Source of the DNA: Fibrobacterota bacterium | Lineage (GTDB): Bacteria > Fibrobacterota > Fibrobacteria > UBA5070 | Direction: 5' to 3' | Length of the DNA stretch: 64,000 nt | Assembly (NCBI GenBank): GCA_016715065.1 | Contig: JADKBN010000015.1 | Span: 1-64,000, forward strand | In this document: in pieces, positions 35,867 to 45,423 of the stretch | How positions within the stretch are numbered: the stretch's first letter is position 1 | Layout of the letters: every line of letters begins with the position of its first letter | The notes under the pieces: model-generated | Told to the model about the DNA's origin: nothing | Seen by the model: the letters and a program-made list of their open reading frames with translations, nothing else | The model's database searches: none | Translations under genes and position numbers: made by a program

Positions 35867-37096
35867 TCATTGGGCGGTGGCAGGTTCTTCCACGGTTGGC
35901 TCGACAGGCTCGACGGCAGGTGCCTCGGCCGCCACTTCGGCGGGTGCCTCCTCGACGAGCTCGGGCTCGCCCAGGATGGCTCGGCGCTCTGCGTCGGGGA
36001 GCTCGGCGAATTCGTCTTCTCCGAAGACGTCGAGTTCCTTGCCCAGGAGCTTGGTGGCCAATTTCACGTTCTGGCCCTGACGGCCGATCGCCAGCGAGAG
36101 ATCCTCGTTGGCCACCACCACCACGTAGCGGTCCGAACCCACTTCGAGGACCTTGCGAACCTCGGCGGGGGCGAACAGGCGACGCACGTAGACCTGCATG
36201 TCTTCAGTGAAGTGGATGATGTCGATGCGTTCGTTGGACAATTCGCGCACGATGGCCTGCACGCGATTGCCTTTCATGCCCACGCAGGCGCCGACCGGGT
36301 CGATCCGTTCGTCGCGGCTGGACACGCTGATCTTGGCGCGGAAGCCCGGGTCGCGGGCCACGGCGCGGATCCCGACGATCTCGTCGTAGATCTCGGGGAC
36401 TTCCAGTTCGAACAGCTTGGCCAAGAACTCCGGGTGGGTGCGCGACAGGATGACCTGCGGACCCTTGGCGTTGTTGGACACGTCGCAGATGTAGGCGCGG
36501 ATGCTGTCGCCCTGGCGGTAGCGTTCCTTGCGGATCTGTTCGCGCAGCGGAACGATGGCCTCGGTGCGGCCCAGGTTCACGAGGATGTCCCCGCGATCCA
36601 CCTGTTGGACAGTTCCTGTCACAATGGTCCCGATACGGTCGCGGTAGTCGTCGAACACGCGCTGGCGTTCCACTTCGCGCACCCGCTGGGTGAGGCTCTG
36701 CTTGGCGATGGCGATGGCGGCGCGGCCGAATCCCGCGATGGGGATCTCGTGCTCGAGGGTTTCGCCGGGCTGGATGGAAGGCCGGTATTCGCGGGCCTGC
36801 TCCACGAGCATGTACTTCTCGTCGAACACCAGCGCGTCTTCGGCGTTGATTCCGTCGGGAAGGTCGGGGAGGTCCTCCACCACTTCCACGCGAAGGAAGG
36901 CGCGGATGGAGCCACGATCGCGTTCCACGTCCACTTCGATGTTCTTCTGGATACCCGTGTATTTGCGGGCGGCCTGCACCAGCGAGGATCGCAACGTGGT
37001 CAGGACCACATCCATGCCGATGTTTTTTTCCTTGGCGACCTGGCCGAGGGCCTCGACGATGTTGACCTCAGGGTCCTTGACGGCGGTTCTAGACAT
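35867..37096 (-). CDS. nusA: Transcription termination/antitermination factor NusA
   Basis: 409 residues from the ATG at 37096; TTG-AAC just upstream overlaps rimP. Order: N-terminal RNA-polymerase-binding domain, S1 domain (GTIVTGTVQQVDRGDILVNLGRTEAIVP), KH1 and KH2 (RIDPVGACVGMKGNRVQAIVRELSNERIDII; LAIGRQGQNVKLATKL). The tail is acidic and proline/alanine-rich (EEAPAEVAAEAPAVEPVEP) and no second acidic repeat domain is seen. Second gene of the rimP operon. Confidence 0.95.
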   Translation of the reverse strand: MSRTAVKDPEVNIVEALGQVAKEKNIGMDVVLTTLRSSLVQAARKYTGIQKNIEVDVERDRGSIRAFLRVEVVEDLPDLPDGINAEDALVFDEKYMLVEQAREYRPSIQPGETLEHEIPIAGFGRAAIAIAKQSLTQRVREVERQRVFDDYRDRIGTIVTGTVQQVDRGDILVNLGRTEAIVPLREQIRKERYRQGDSIRAYICDVSNNAKGPQVILSRTHPEFLAKLFELEVPEIYDEIVGIRAVARDPGFRAKISVSSRDERIDPVGACVGMKGNRVQAIVRELSNERIDIIHFTEDMQVYVRRLFAPAEVRKVLEVGSDRYVVVVANEDLSLAIGRQGQNVKLATKLLGKELDVFGEDEFAELPDAERRAILGEPELVEEAPAEVAAEAPAVEPVEPTVEEPATAQ

Positions 37097-37098
37097 GT

Positions 37099-37524
37099 TC
37101 AATCCTCGAATCGGACATCGACACGGGCCAACTGGACCGTACGAAATGGGATGCGGACATCAGGAGTGCCTTCTTCGGGAGAGAGCAAGGCCGAGGTCTC
37201 GTCGGATTCGACGAGACGACCGATCCACTGCTTGCGTCCCTCCACGTCTTCCACCAGATGGACACGGACCCACTCGCCGATCCGACGCGCCCAGTCCTGG
37301 GGCGTCTTGAGCGGACGGTCCAGGCCTGGCGAGGAGACCTCGAGTGTGTATTGTGTCTGGAAAGATTCATCGGCTTCGAGAAGGTTGGAAAGTTGATGGC
37401 TGACCTGGGAGCATTCGTCCAAGGTGACCCCGCCGGGCTTGTGCAGGTAGATGCGAAGCACTTCCCTACGCCCGGCACGGAAAAGCTCGACGTCGACTAG
37501 CTCAAGCCCGCAGGCTTCAGCCAC
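37099..37524 (-). CDS. rimP: Ribosome maturation factor RimP
   Basis: 141 residues counted from the first conventional start, a GTG at 37524. LELVDVELFRAGRREVLRIYL, SHQLSNLLE and YTLEVSSPGLDRPL are the RimP signatures. It helps 30S assembly. The GTG leaves only five residues before the conserved GLELVDVE, whereas the family has a helix of about 18. The frame stays open upstream (IRKDRLLACSREVAEAC), and AAGGGG lies at ribosome-binding distance from a CTG at 37563 and an ATT at 37560. A rare start codon is therefore likely, and the true gene probably begins at 37560-37563. First gene of the nusA-infB operon. Confidence 0.88.
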   Translation of the reverse strand: MAEACGLELVDVELFRAGRREVLRIYLHKPGGVTLDECSQVSHQLSNLLEADESFQTQYTLEVSSPGLDRPLKTPQDWARRIGEWVRVHLVEDVEGRKQWIGRLVESDETSALLSPEEGTPDVRIPFRTVQLARVDVRFED

Positions 37525-37621
37525 TTCGCGGGAGCAAGCGAGCAGACGGTCTTTCCGAATCAGGACAAACCCCTTGTGATGACCCCTCCAACAAGAGAAG
37601 GGCTGTGGGAGCGAATCGGCA

Positions 37622-37651
37622 ATTCTAGTAATTCCCGCCGGTAACGTCCAA
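37622..37651 (-). promoter_or_regulatory. Candidate promoter of the rimP-nusA-infB operon
   Basis: On the minus strand TTGGAC (37651-37646), 18 bases, then TAGAAT (37627-37622). The -10 box is a five of six match and the -35 box is weak. It lies about 60 bases ahead of the likely rimP start. Confidence 0.35.
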
Positions 37652-37662
37652 AGAAGTCGGAA

Positions 37663-39006
37663 TCAAACTCCCGATCTTCGAATGGTTCTCACAAAAACCA
37701 GGCTCCGTCTCTTGATGTCGTAGGCGGAAACCTTGTCCTGCGGGAGGTCCGCGAGATCGCCACGTTCGAAGCCCAGGTCGGCGAACCAATCGGACGTTTG
37801 CGTGGTGAGCAGGAAAACCTTGTCGTAGCCCATGCGCATGGCCTTCTGCAACAAAAATTGCACGATCTTGCGACCCACTCCGAACCGGCGCAGATGCTCG
37901 GCTACCGCCACGGCGGCCACCTCCGCGGATCCATCCGGGAACGGATGGAGAGCGGCGCTGCCCTGGATGAAGCCGTCGGCTTCGTGGACCACGTAGTCGC
38001 CGATCTTCGCCTCGATCTGCTCGGCGGTGCGCGGCAGCAGCACGCCCTGCGCCACGTATGGCTCCTGGATGCGCAAAATATCCGGAACGTCGCGCACCTC
38101 CGCCCGTCGGATGTGGTCGTATTCGTTGGCGAAGACCATGGTCCCTTGGCCATCCTGGCTGAAGATCTCGCGCAAAAGCGCGCCGTCCTCCTGTCCATCC
38201 AGGATGTGCGTGCGGCGCACACCTTTGCGGCAGGCTTCCAGCGCGCGCCGCAGGTAATCGCAGTAGGGTTGTCCGATCTTCGATGCGTTGGTGGCCAGGA
38301 ATTCTTCCGCCTGTCCCAGATTGAGGCTGGAGAGCATGCCCCCGTCGCCTCGCTCCACATCTTCCGGAAGCACCAGATCCGGACCCACCTGGGGCTTTTC
38401 GTCGCACAGGAAAAACAATTTCGAGGCCCCCAGCTGCACGGCGAGCTCCATGGCCAACTGGGTGGAGCTGACGTTGTACGGCCGCCCCGCGGAGTTCCAG
38501 CCGATGTTGGGCACGATGGGGACGAACTCCTGCCCCATCAGTTGGCGCAGGATTTCGGTACGGAGGCTTTGGACGCTGCCGGTGAGGAGGTAATCCACCC
38601 CGTCCAACACGCCCAGCCCGCGTGCCTTGACCCAATTTCCAATCAGGGCGTTGGCTCCCGATTCTGCCAGGTGGGTCATGATCCGGTTGCACACATCGAA
38701 GGCGGCGAGCGTGACAAACGGCATGGCTTCTTCCGTGGTCACCCGCACTTCGCCCGCCATGGGGGATTCCACCTCCCAGGTGCGCAGCATGGCATCGATC
38801 TGCCGACGACTTCCCGGCACGACCACCACCCGGATGCCCATGCGGTGCAGCGAGGCGATGTCGCGCATCAGACTTTGGAACACGGGAGCTTCCAGCAAGC
38901 CGCTTTCCAGCTTGATCACAAAGACTTCCCCGCGATGGCGGGCGACATATCCCAGCGCTTCGCGCAGGGCGGGAACGGCTTCTTTTTCGTGCAGCTCGAT
39001 GGACAT
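37663..39006 (-). CDS. argA: N-acetylglutamate synthase (ArgA-type, kinase-like domain plus GNAT domain)
   Basis: 447 residues from the ATG at 39006. The first 290 residues form an amino-acid-kinase-like domain (GEVFVIKLESGLLE, VVVPGSRRQIDAML, VPIVPNIGWNSAGRPYNVSS). The last 150 form a GNAT acetyltransferase with the acetyl-CoA loop HLRRFGVGRKIVQFLL and GYDKVFLLTTQTSDWFADLGFE. This is the architecture of bacterial ArgA, which makes N-acetylglutamate for arginine synthesis and is feedback-regulated by arginine through the kinase-like domain. No other arg gene is near. Divergent from the phosphoesterase gene. Confidence 0.9.
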   Translation of the reverse strand: MSIELHEKEAVPALREALGYVARHRGEVFVIKLESGLLEAPVFQSLMRDIASLHRMGIRVVVVPGSRRQIDAMLRTWEVESPMAGEVRVTTEEAMPFVTLAAFDVCNRIMTHLAESGANALIGNWVKARGLGVLDGVDYLLTGSVQSLRTEILRQLMGQEFVPIVPNIGWNSAGRPYNVSSTQLAMELAVQLGASKLFFLCDEKPQVGPDLVLPEDVERGDGGMLSSLNLGQAEEFLATNASKIGQPYCDYLRRALEACRKGVRRTHILDGQEDGALLREIFSQDGQGTMVFANEYDHIRRAEVRDVPDILRIQEPYVAQGVLLPRTAEQIEAKIGDYVVHEADGFIQGSAALHPFPDGSAEVAAVAVAEHLRRFGVGRKIVQFLLQKAMRMGYDKVFLLTTQTSDWFADLGFERGDLADLPQDKVSAYDIKRRSLVFVRTIRRSGV

Positions 39007-39055
39007 TGATGTGGAAATTGCATTCCCTCCCTCAGAAATGGGAGACTGGACCACA

Positions 39056-40039
39056 ATGCAACCGCCGTCCACCTGCCACCATAGTCCCGCGAGCCGCCTG
39101 GTGGCTGTCGGCGACATCCATGGGAACTTCGATGGCTGGATCCGGATCCTGCGCCTGGCGGAGCTTCTGGACGGCCGAGGAGCCTGGATCGGAGGGGACG
39201 CCACCTTGGTGATGACCGGCGACGTCGTGGGGCGTGGAGGCTACCCCAAGCGAATCTATCTGTGGCTGCGACGGCTCATGCGGGAAGCATCGGCGGCCGG
39301 AGGCAGGGTGGAATTCGTGCTGGGAAACCACGAATCGATGTCCATGCACCACATCCACTCCTACACGACAGTGGAAGAATACCGCGACTTCGCCCCACCG
39401 TCGGAACTGGACCAGTTCGAACTGCGTTCCAGTCTGGCCACCTTGCCCTCTCCGGGCGGCGGAGACCCCCAGCGCAACGCCGCCATGCTGGACATTTCCC
39501 GCATGCAGGAAGAACCTCTGGGTTGGCTGGAATTTCGCAGGGCCATGGCCCCCACCGGCATGGTGGGACGGTGGCTGGTGCGGCGCCCCAACCTGTTCAT
39601 CGTGGGGAAAACACTTTTTGTCCATGGCGGTCTCCACCCGCGCTACGCCGTGGGCAGGCCGCAGGACCTGGACCAGCGGATCCGCGCGGAACTCTCCCGG
39701 CTGGTTCCGTACTTCGAGCTCGATGCCCGAAATCCCGCGCTGGCCGAGGACGGCCCGCATTGGTACCGCATCGCCTTGCGCAAATCCGAGGCGGCCCTCG
39801 CCTTGGAGCTCGATGAAACGCTGGGGAACTGGGAACTGGACCGCATGGTAGTGGGCCACACCCCCACCTTCCTGATCGACCCGCGCGCAGCGGGCAAGAT
39901 CCTTCCCAAGGCCAACGGGCGTCTCATGTGCATCGACGTGGGCATCGGGAAAGCCTACGGAGCGCGCCTGGCCGCCTTGGAACTGACGGCCGACGGCAAT
40001 GCCACGGCCATCTATCCCGATGGCCGCCAGAGGCTGTGA
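39056..40039 (+). CDS. Calcineurin-like metallophosphoesterase
   Basis: 327 residues from the ATG at 39056. The metal-binding motifs of the PPP/calcineurin superfamily are all present: VGDIHGNFDG near residue 19, TGDVVGRGGYPKRI, VLGNHESMSM, HGGLHPRYA and VVGHTPT. Order and spacing resemble the Shewanella-type or ApaH-like protein phosphatases. The substrate cannot be assigned. It ends seven bases before the convergent nuoN stop. Confidence 0.85.
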   Translation: MQPPSTCHHSPASRLVAVGDIHGNFDGWIRILRLAELLDGRGAWIGGDATLVMTGDVVGRGGYPKRIYLWLRRLMREASAAGGRVEFVLGNHESMSMHHIHSYTTVEEYRDFAPPSELDQFELRSSLATLPSPGGGDPQRNAAMLDISRMQEEPLGWLEFRRAMAPTGMVGRWLVRRPNLFIVGKTLFVHGGLHPRYAVGRPQDLDQRIRAELSRLVPYFELDARNPALAEDGPHWYRIALRKSEAALALELDETLGNWELDRMVVGHTPTFLIDPRAAGKILPKANGRLMCIDVGIGKAYGARLAALELTADGNATAIYPDGRQRL

Positions 40040-40046
40040 AGTTCCG

Positions 40047-41630
40047 CTAGAAGCCGATCGCCCGGGGCTGGATGGCCAAGGCCAGCACCGCCAGCATGGC
40101 CAGCACCAACGTTGCCGAGAGCAATAGCGACGGTGCTTCGACTTCCTTGGACCGTGTTCCAGGCTCCGACCAGACGGCCACCACCAACCGGAAATACCCG
40201 GCCACCGAAACCAAGGCGCACACCAAGGCGACCACGGGCACCAGCGGGAACAGAATTCCGGCCTGTTTCACCATGGCTTGCGGCAGGATCAAGCCCAAGG
40301 CATCGATCCCGATCCGGCCATCGGTGAACAAGGCAGCCAACAACTGGAACTTGGCGACAAATCCTGCCGTGAACGGAAGGCCCGCCACGGATGCCAACAA
40401 GATGCTCAGCGCCAACCCCATCAAAGGTCGCTTGCGGCCGGCCCCGGCCAAAGCGGTCATGTCGTCCTGGAGATCGCCGCGACCGGACAGAGCCGACAAC
40501 GTGGCCAATACACCCGTGGTCCCCAATGCGTAGACGACCACATAGAAGAGGGCGTAGCGAGCGTCGGCGTGTTTGACGAAAATTCCGAGAGCCAAAGCCA
40601 TGAAGCCGGCATTGGCCACGCCGGAATAAGCCATCATGCGCCGAATGGAGGTCTGGCCCAGGAGAGCCAACGATCCGATCACCACGGAAGCCAAGCCCCC
40701 GTAGACGAAGACGAATTGCCAGGCGCGCAGGACCAGGATTTTTTCCGGGAATGCGCCCACTCCCAGCAGCGGGTAGGAGACTCCCAAGGGCGCGGGCGGG
40801 TAATGCACGCCCGGCACGGTCTGTCCGGTATACAGGAGCGCGAACCCGAAAAAGTGCGAGCTCCACAGATTGGCAAGCACCGCCACCGCACCGAGCTTCA
40901 CCGCTCCGGCCATGAACGAAACCACTCCGCTGGGCGCACCGGCGTAGGCATCCGGGCTCCAGAAGTGGAAGGGCACCACACCCAGCTTGAACAACAAACC
41001 TACGGTCACCAAGGCGTAGCCCAGCAGGAAGATTCCAAGCCTTGGCCCGATCAGCACCGAAGCGAAGTTCAGGCTGCCGGTGGCACCGTAGATCATCGCC
41101 ACACCAAGCAGGAACACGGCGGAGAACACCGCTCCCAGCGAGAAATACTTCAAGACCGCTTCTTCGGAACCCTTATGGTCGCGTCGCAGGCCGACCATCG
41201 GATAGATGGCCAGGCTCGCGATTTCCATTCCCAGAAACAGCGCGATGAAGTGCGATGCCATCAGCATCAGCGCCACGCCGACCGTGGCGAGCAAGATCAG
41301 GACATACGGCTCTCCCCCCGGAAAATCGTCCGAGCGCAGATTTTGTTGCAAGGCGGCCAGACCGATCGCGGCCACCAGAAACAGCGCCCCCATCAGGGCC
41401 CCGCGCCAAGCATCCAACGCGAACATCCCGCCGAACTCGCCGGGAGGGGCGAAATGAAGGGCGACGCCGGCCATCGCCAGGAACGACACACCGATCCAGG
41501 GCAGGAAGGCGTGTTTGTCCTTGCGCAACAGGAACGGCTCGGTCACCAGCGTGACCAAGGCGCCCACCACGACGAGAAGCACCGGGCCCAAAAGGGCCAG
41601 CAGATCAACGGGCGGCAGCATGGGTAGCAT
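40047..41630 (-). CDS. nuoN: NADH-quinone oxidoreductase subunit N
   Basis: 527 residues, about 14 transmembrane helices, Mrp-antiporter-like. Key parts: SHFIALFLGMEIASLAIYPMVGL with the conserved glutamate of TM5, KLGVVPFHFWSPDAYAGAPS, RRMMAYSGVANAGF, and FTAGFVAKFQLL. One of the three antiporter-like proton channels of complex I. Last gene of the operon; no clear terminator follows. Confidence 0.95.
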   Translation of the reverse strand: MLPMLPPVDLLALLGPVLLVVVGALVTLVTEPFLLRKDKHAFLPWIGVSFLAMAGVALHFAPPGEFGGMFALDAWRGALMGALFLVAAIGLAALQQNLRSDDFPGGEPYVLILLATVGVALMLMASHFIALFLGMEIASLAIYPMVGLRRDHKGSEEAVLKYFSLGAVFSAVFLLGVAMIYGATGSLNFASVLIGPRLGIFLLGYALVTVGLLFKLGVVPFHFWSPDAYAGAPSGVVSFMAGAVKLGAVAVLANLWSSHFFGFALLYTGQTVPGVHYPPAPLGVSYPLLGVGAFPEKILVLRAWQFVFVYGGLASVVIGSLALLGQTSIRRMMAYSGVANAGFMALALGIFVKHADARYALFYVVVYALGTTGVLATLSALSGRGDLQDDMTALAGAGRKRPLMGLALSILLASVAGLPFTAGFVAKFQLLAALFTDGRIGIDALGLILPQAMVKQAGILFPLVPVVALVCALVSVAGYFRLVVAVWSEPGTRSKEVEAPSLLLSATLVLAMLAVLALAIQPRAIGF

Positions 41631-43110
41631 CCTCCACGACTTTGGCCTGCGCCGATGGCAAGCGTGTGAGCAGGTCAGGGCGGCCAGCCTTCAAGATCGG
41701 GCCGGGCATGAATCCGAACACCACCAGCGCCACCAGAAGCGGTGCGATGGACAATGCCTCGAGGGCCGGGACGTCCGGACTCGATTCGGCTTGGGTATGG
41801 GAGGTGCCAAAGAGCATTTTCTGCATCAACCGCAAGGTGTAGGCGGCCGAGAGCACGACGGTGGACCCTGCCACCAACGCCACCGCGACACCGTACACCT
41901 TCCAGAGCGAGAAGAGCATCAGAAGCTCGGCGACAAATCCTGCCGTACCGGGAAGTCCCACCGAGGCCAGTCCTGCCAATGCGAAGAGCACCGCGAACAC
42001 CGGAGCGCGTTTGGCCAGCGAACCGAAATCGTCGATGTGCCGCGAGCGAGCCCATCCCTCGGCGATACCGGTCAGGAAGAACAAGGCTGCGGCGGATAGC
42101 CCGTGCGCCACCACCAGCACCACCACGCCCGCGATGGCCTCCGGACGGAAGGTGAACAGGGCGGCCAGACCCAATCCCAGGTGGGAAAGAGACGAAAAGG
42201 CCAGCACCCGGCGAACTTCCCGCTGGCGCAACGCGATCAGAGCGCCGGTAAGCATGGTGACCAGCCCCACGCCCACGAAGAAATTGGCGTAGAGGGCCGC
42301 TTCCATCGGAAACAGCGGCACCACGATGCGAAGGAAGCCGTACAAGCCCACCTTGGCCATGATTCCCGTGAGCAGCGCCGAACCCGCAGCAGGACCTTCG
42401 CTGTAGGCATCCGCCTGCCACAGGTGGAAGGGTACCACCGGCAACTTCACCAGGAAAGCGACACTTGCGGCGGCGAACAGCCAGAACCGCGCCTGGGGAT
42501 CCACCGTGGCCAGGAAGACCCGCACCGATTCGAAATCCAAGGCCAGCGCGGATTGCATGCGGACGGATTCCGCCGCCATCCACCAGATGGACACGAACAA
42601 CGGAATGGAGCCGGCCAGAGAAAACAACAAGAACAAGAGGGCCGCCCGACGCCGTTCCCGTCCGCCGAACATGGCGATCAGGACGGTGGAAGGCAACAGG
42701 ATGACTTCGAAAAAGGCGTAGAACTGGAGCAGGTCCACCGAGAGGAACACACCGACCAATCCGGCTTGCAGGAAGAACACCGCGGCGGCGAATTCGCGCA
42801 GGCGCTCCCCCACATGGGCGCGGGCGGTGGCGAGGGCCACCGGCACGAGCACTCCGGTCAGGGCGACAAGCCAAGCGGAAAGCCCGTCGGCGGCCAGGCC
42901 CCAACGAACCGTGAGATTTCCCACGGGCCGAAGCCAGGTATGGAGTTCGGTGGTGGATTCACCCATGGCCAGCGGAACGAAGCTGGCACCGGCCACCACG
43001 AAAGCGAAAAACAAGACGGCTCGCAAGGTGGAAGCGCCATCGCGTCCCGAAAGGAACAGGGTCAACACCGATGCCAGCATCGGTGCCAGCAGAACCAAAT
43101 GCAAGTTCAC
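41605..43110 (-). CDS. nuoM: NADH-quinone oxidoreductase subunit M
   Basis: 501 residues from a GTG at 43110 that overlaps the nuoL stop (GTGA), with GGAG five bases before it. YAFFEVILLPSTVLIAMFGG carries the TM5 glutamate; KLPVVPFHLWQADAYSEGPAAGSALL and RRVLAFSSLSHLGLGL are the NuoM blocks. Its 3' end overlaps the nuoN start by 26 bases. Proton-pumping subunit. Confidence 0.95.
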   Translation of the reverse strand: MNLHLVLLAPMLASVLTLFLSGRDGASTLRAVLFFAFVVAGASFVPLAMGESTTELHTWLRPVGNLTVRWGLAADGLSAWLVALTGVLVPVALATARAHVGERLREFAAAVFFLQAGLVGVFLSVDLLQFYAFFEVILLPSTVLIAMFGGRERRRAALLFLLFSLAGSIPLFVSIWWMAAESVRMQSALALDFESVRVFLATVDPQARFWLFAAASVAFLVKLPVVPFHLWQADAYSEGPAAGSALLTGIMAKVGLYGFLRIVVPLFPMEAALYANFFVGVGLVTMLTGALIALRQREVRRVLAFSSLSHLGLGLAALFTFRPEAIAGVVVLVVAHGLSAAALFFLTGIAEGWARSRHIDDFGSLAKRAPVFAVLFALAGLASVGLPGTAGFVAELLMLFSLWKVYGVAVALVAGSTVVLSAAYTLRLMQKMLFGTSHTQAESSPDVPALEALSIAPLLVALVVFGFMPGPILKAGRPDLLTRLPSAQAKVVEDATHAAAR

Positions 43111-45107
43111 AGGAGCTCCCTTGCCAGGAAAAGAAGGAGGAGGGCCAAGCCGAGGACGGACAGGGCCATGTGGGTTCGAAGTCTGGAGCGTTGGAGCAGG
43201 CGTATGGCGGAACCTGCCAGTTCCACCAGCCACCCGAAGACCCGCAGGATGCCCATGAGCAGAGGCTGGATCCAGTTGTCGAGAATCCAGGCGACCACCG
43301 AGACGGGCCAGATTCCGACCACCGTGTGCAGACCGTCGAAGGCCAGCATCCACCAACGGGAAGCCGTGCCCATGGGTTCGCGACCGTTCTCGCGGAAGGC
43401 TCCGTTGCGGAACAATCCGAAGGCCACCAGAATGCCGATCACCGCAGCGGTGACGCCGAATCCAGCCAGAAGCCAAGGCGACGGTCCATGGCCCCCGTGC
43501 CCGGAAACCAGGATTGCCTGGGCGGGCCCGACCACGTCTGAGAGTTGGCGGGCGAACCAATCCAGATGGATCATGTCGGCCCAGAAGAATCCCACACACA
43601 AGGCGCCCACGCCCAGGATCCAAAGCGGGACCTGCATGGACAGCGGAGACTCGTGGACATGGTGGGAAACCTCGGCGTCCACCCGCGAAGGCGACCAGAA
43701 GACGAGGATCATCATGCGGGTCATGTACAGGGCGGTGAGGGCCGCGGTCGCCAAGGCGATCGAGTACAGCCCGATGCCTCCGTGCACGTACACGCGCTCC
43801 AGGATCAGATCTTTGGACCAAAATCCGGCACCGAAGGGCAAGCCCACGATCGCGTACCATCCGGCGAACATCGCCGCGAAGGTGACGGGAAGCTTGCGGG
43901 CCAATCCGCCCATCCGGCGGATGTCCTGCTCGCCGGAAAGCGCGTGGATCACCGAACCGGCTCCAAGGAACAGGACCGCTTTGAAGAACGCATGCGTGAA
44001 CACGTGGAAAATGCCCACGTCGAAGGCTCCGACCCCGACGGCCAGGAACATGAAGCCCAGCTGCGAGACGGTGGAATACGCCAGGACCTTCTTGATGTCG
44101 TGCTGGAACAGGCCCGTGACCGCCGCCCAGACCGCGGTGGCCGCACCGACCCAAGCAATGACATGCAAGGTGGTGGTGGCCATGGCGAAGACATCCGCCA
44201 TGCGCGCCAGCAGGAACACGCCGGAGGTGACCATGGTGGCCGCGTGGATCAAGGCCGAGACGGGAGTCGGGCCGGCCATGGCATCGGGAAGCCAGGTCAG
44301 AAGCGGGATCTGGGCGCTTTTACCCGTGCAACCCACGAACAACAGCAGCGTGGAGGCCGTCAGGAGGGCCGCAACGGCGGGCGTGGCCAATTGCGCGGCG
44401 TGGGCGGGATCACGAAACCATGCCGAAATCGCCTCGTAGGTCAGGGAGCTTCCCGGCCCCATGATCTGCCACAGCAGGAAGATTCCCACCAAAAAGCCCA
44501 GGTCACCCACTCGGTTGACCAGAAACGCCTTGGTCGCGGCGGATCCGTTGGCCTCGTCGTGGTGCCAGAATCCGATCAGGAGGTACGAGCAGAGTCCCAC
44601 ACCTTCCCAACCCAGGAACGTGACGATCGGGCCATCGCCCAGGACCAGCACCACCATGTTGGCCAGAAACAGGTTGAGGTAGGCCATGAACCGCGCGAAG
44701 CCGCGATCGTGGGCCATGTATCCGATCGAATACAGGTGGATCAGGCTGCCGATGCCCGTCACGAACAAAAGCATGATCCCGGTCAGCTTGTCGAAGCGGA
44801 ATCCGAAATCGATGGCGAGATCCCCCGCGCGGATCCAATCGCCCATCGTCTGGGCGAAGGCGGGCGCCTGGAGCTTGACGCCCAGAAGTTCGGATTGACT
44901 CCGCACACTCTCGGTGGCGGCAGACAGATTCTGCCACAACACGAGCGTGAGGATGAAGGAGAGGACTGGGAACAGCAGCGCGAGGAATCCGACGATTCCC
45001 CGGTCCGGCCCTTCGGTGCGCCGGGCCCCGGCCAAGGCCAGAAGTCCGTTGATCGCGAATCCGAAAGCCGGCAGTGCAGGCAGAAGCCAAAGAAGATTCG
45101 TCACCAC
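43107..45107 (-). CDS. nuoL: NADH-quinone oxidoreductase subunit L
   Basis: 666 residues from a GTG at 45107 (a second GTG follows directly). VTFLGWEGVGLCSYLLIGFW, GKSAQIPLLTWLPDAMAGPTPVSALIHAATMVTSGVFL and KVLAYSTVSQLGFMF are classical NuoL/ND5 blocks. The C-terminal part includes the lateral helix region and ends in a last membrane anchor. Distal proton channel of complex I. Confidence 0.96.
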   Translation of the reverse strand: MVTNLLWLLPALPAFGFAINGLLALAGARRTEGPDRGIVGFLALLFPVLSFILTLVLWQNLSAATESVRSQSELLGVKLQAPAFAQTMGDWIRAGDLAIDFGFRFDKLTGIMLLFVTGIGSLIHLYSIGYMAHDRGFARFMAYLNLFLANMVVLVLGDGPIVTFLGWEGVGLCSYLLIGFWHHDEANGSAATKAFLVNRVGDLGFLVGIFLLWQIMGPGSSLTYEAISAWFRDPAHAAQLATPAVAALLTASTLLLFVGCTGKSAQIPLLTWLPDAMAGPTPVSALIHAATMVTSGVFLLARMADVFAMATTTLHVIAWVGAATAVWAAVTGLFQHDIKKVLAYSTVSQLGFMFLAVGVGAFDVGIFHVFTHAFFKAVLFLGAGSVIHALSGEQDIRRMGGLARKLPVTFAAMFAGWYAIVGLPFGAGFWSKDLILERVYVHGGIGLYSIALATAALTALYMTRMMILVFWSPSRVDAEVSHHVHESPLSMQVPLWILGVGALCVGFFWADMIHLDWFARQLSDVVGPAQAILVSGHGGHGPSPWLLAGFGVTAAVIGILVAFGLFRNGAFRENGREPMGTASRWWMLAFDGLHTVVGIWPVSVVAWILDNWIQPLLMGILRVFGWLVELAGSAIRLLQRSRLRTHMALSVLGLALLLLFLARELL

Positions 45108-45108
45108 G

Positions 45109-45423
45109 TCACTCCTTCATCCGGTCGAAACGGTCGGTGTCCAAGGTCTCCTTGGATCGGAAGACCGAAAGCAGCATCGCCAGGCCCACGCAAGCTTCCG
45201 CGGCGGCCACGGCGATGGAAAACAAGGGCGCCACCTGTCCATCGAGCCCCACGGGTCCCGAAAAAGTCCGAGACCAGGCGATGAAGCTCAGGTTGGCGGC
45301 GTTGAGCATCAACTCGACGCCCATCAGGACAAAAAACAGGTTGCGCTTGACAAGAACCGTCGCAAGGCCGATGGAAAACAGGAATCCTGCGAGGATCAGA
45401 CTCTGGGTGGGGAGGAAGCTCAT
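45109..45423 (-). CDS. nuoK: NADH-quinone oxidoreductase subunit K
   Basis: 104 residues; ATG at 45423 overlaps the nuoJ stop (ATGA). Three helices with the two conserved membrane glutamates (FFVLMGVELMLNAANLSFIA and AAAEACVGLAMLLSVFR). Normal length. Confidence 0.95.
   Translation of the reverse strand: MSFLPTQSLILAGFLFSIGLATVLVKRNLFFVLMGVELMLNAANLSFIAWSRTFSGPVGLDGQVAPLFSIAVAAAEACVGLAMLLSVFRSKETLDTDRFDRMKE

Noticed and set aside
32633..37396. 1587-codon plus-strand open frame opposite infB and nusA
   Set aside because: Antisense shadow of a conserved operon; no domain recognisable, leucine/aspartate/glycine-biased composition.
37564..37662. Possible tRNA in the gap before rimP
   Set aside because: No acceptor stem, T-loop or anticodon arm could be assembled from either strand.
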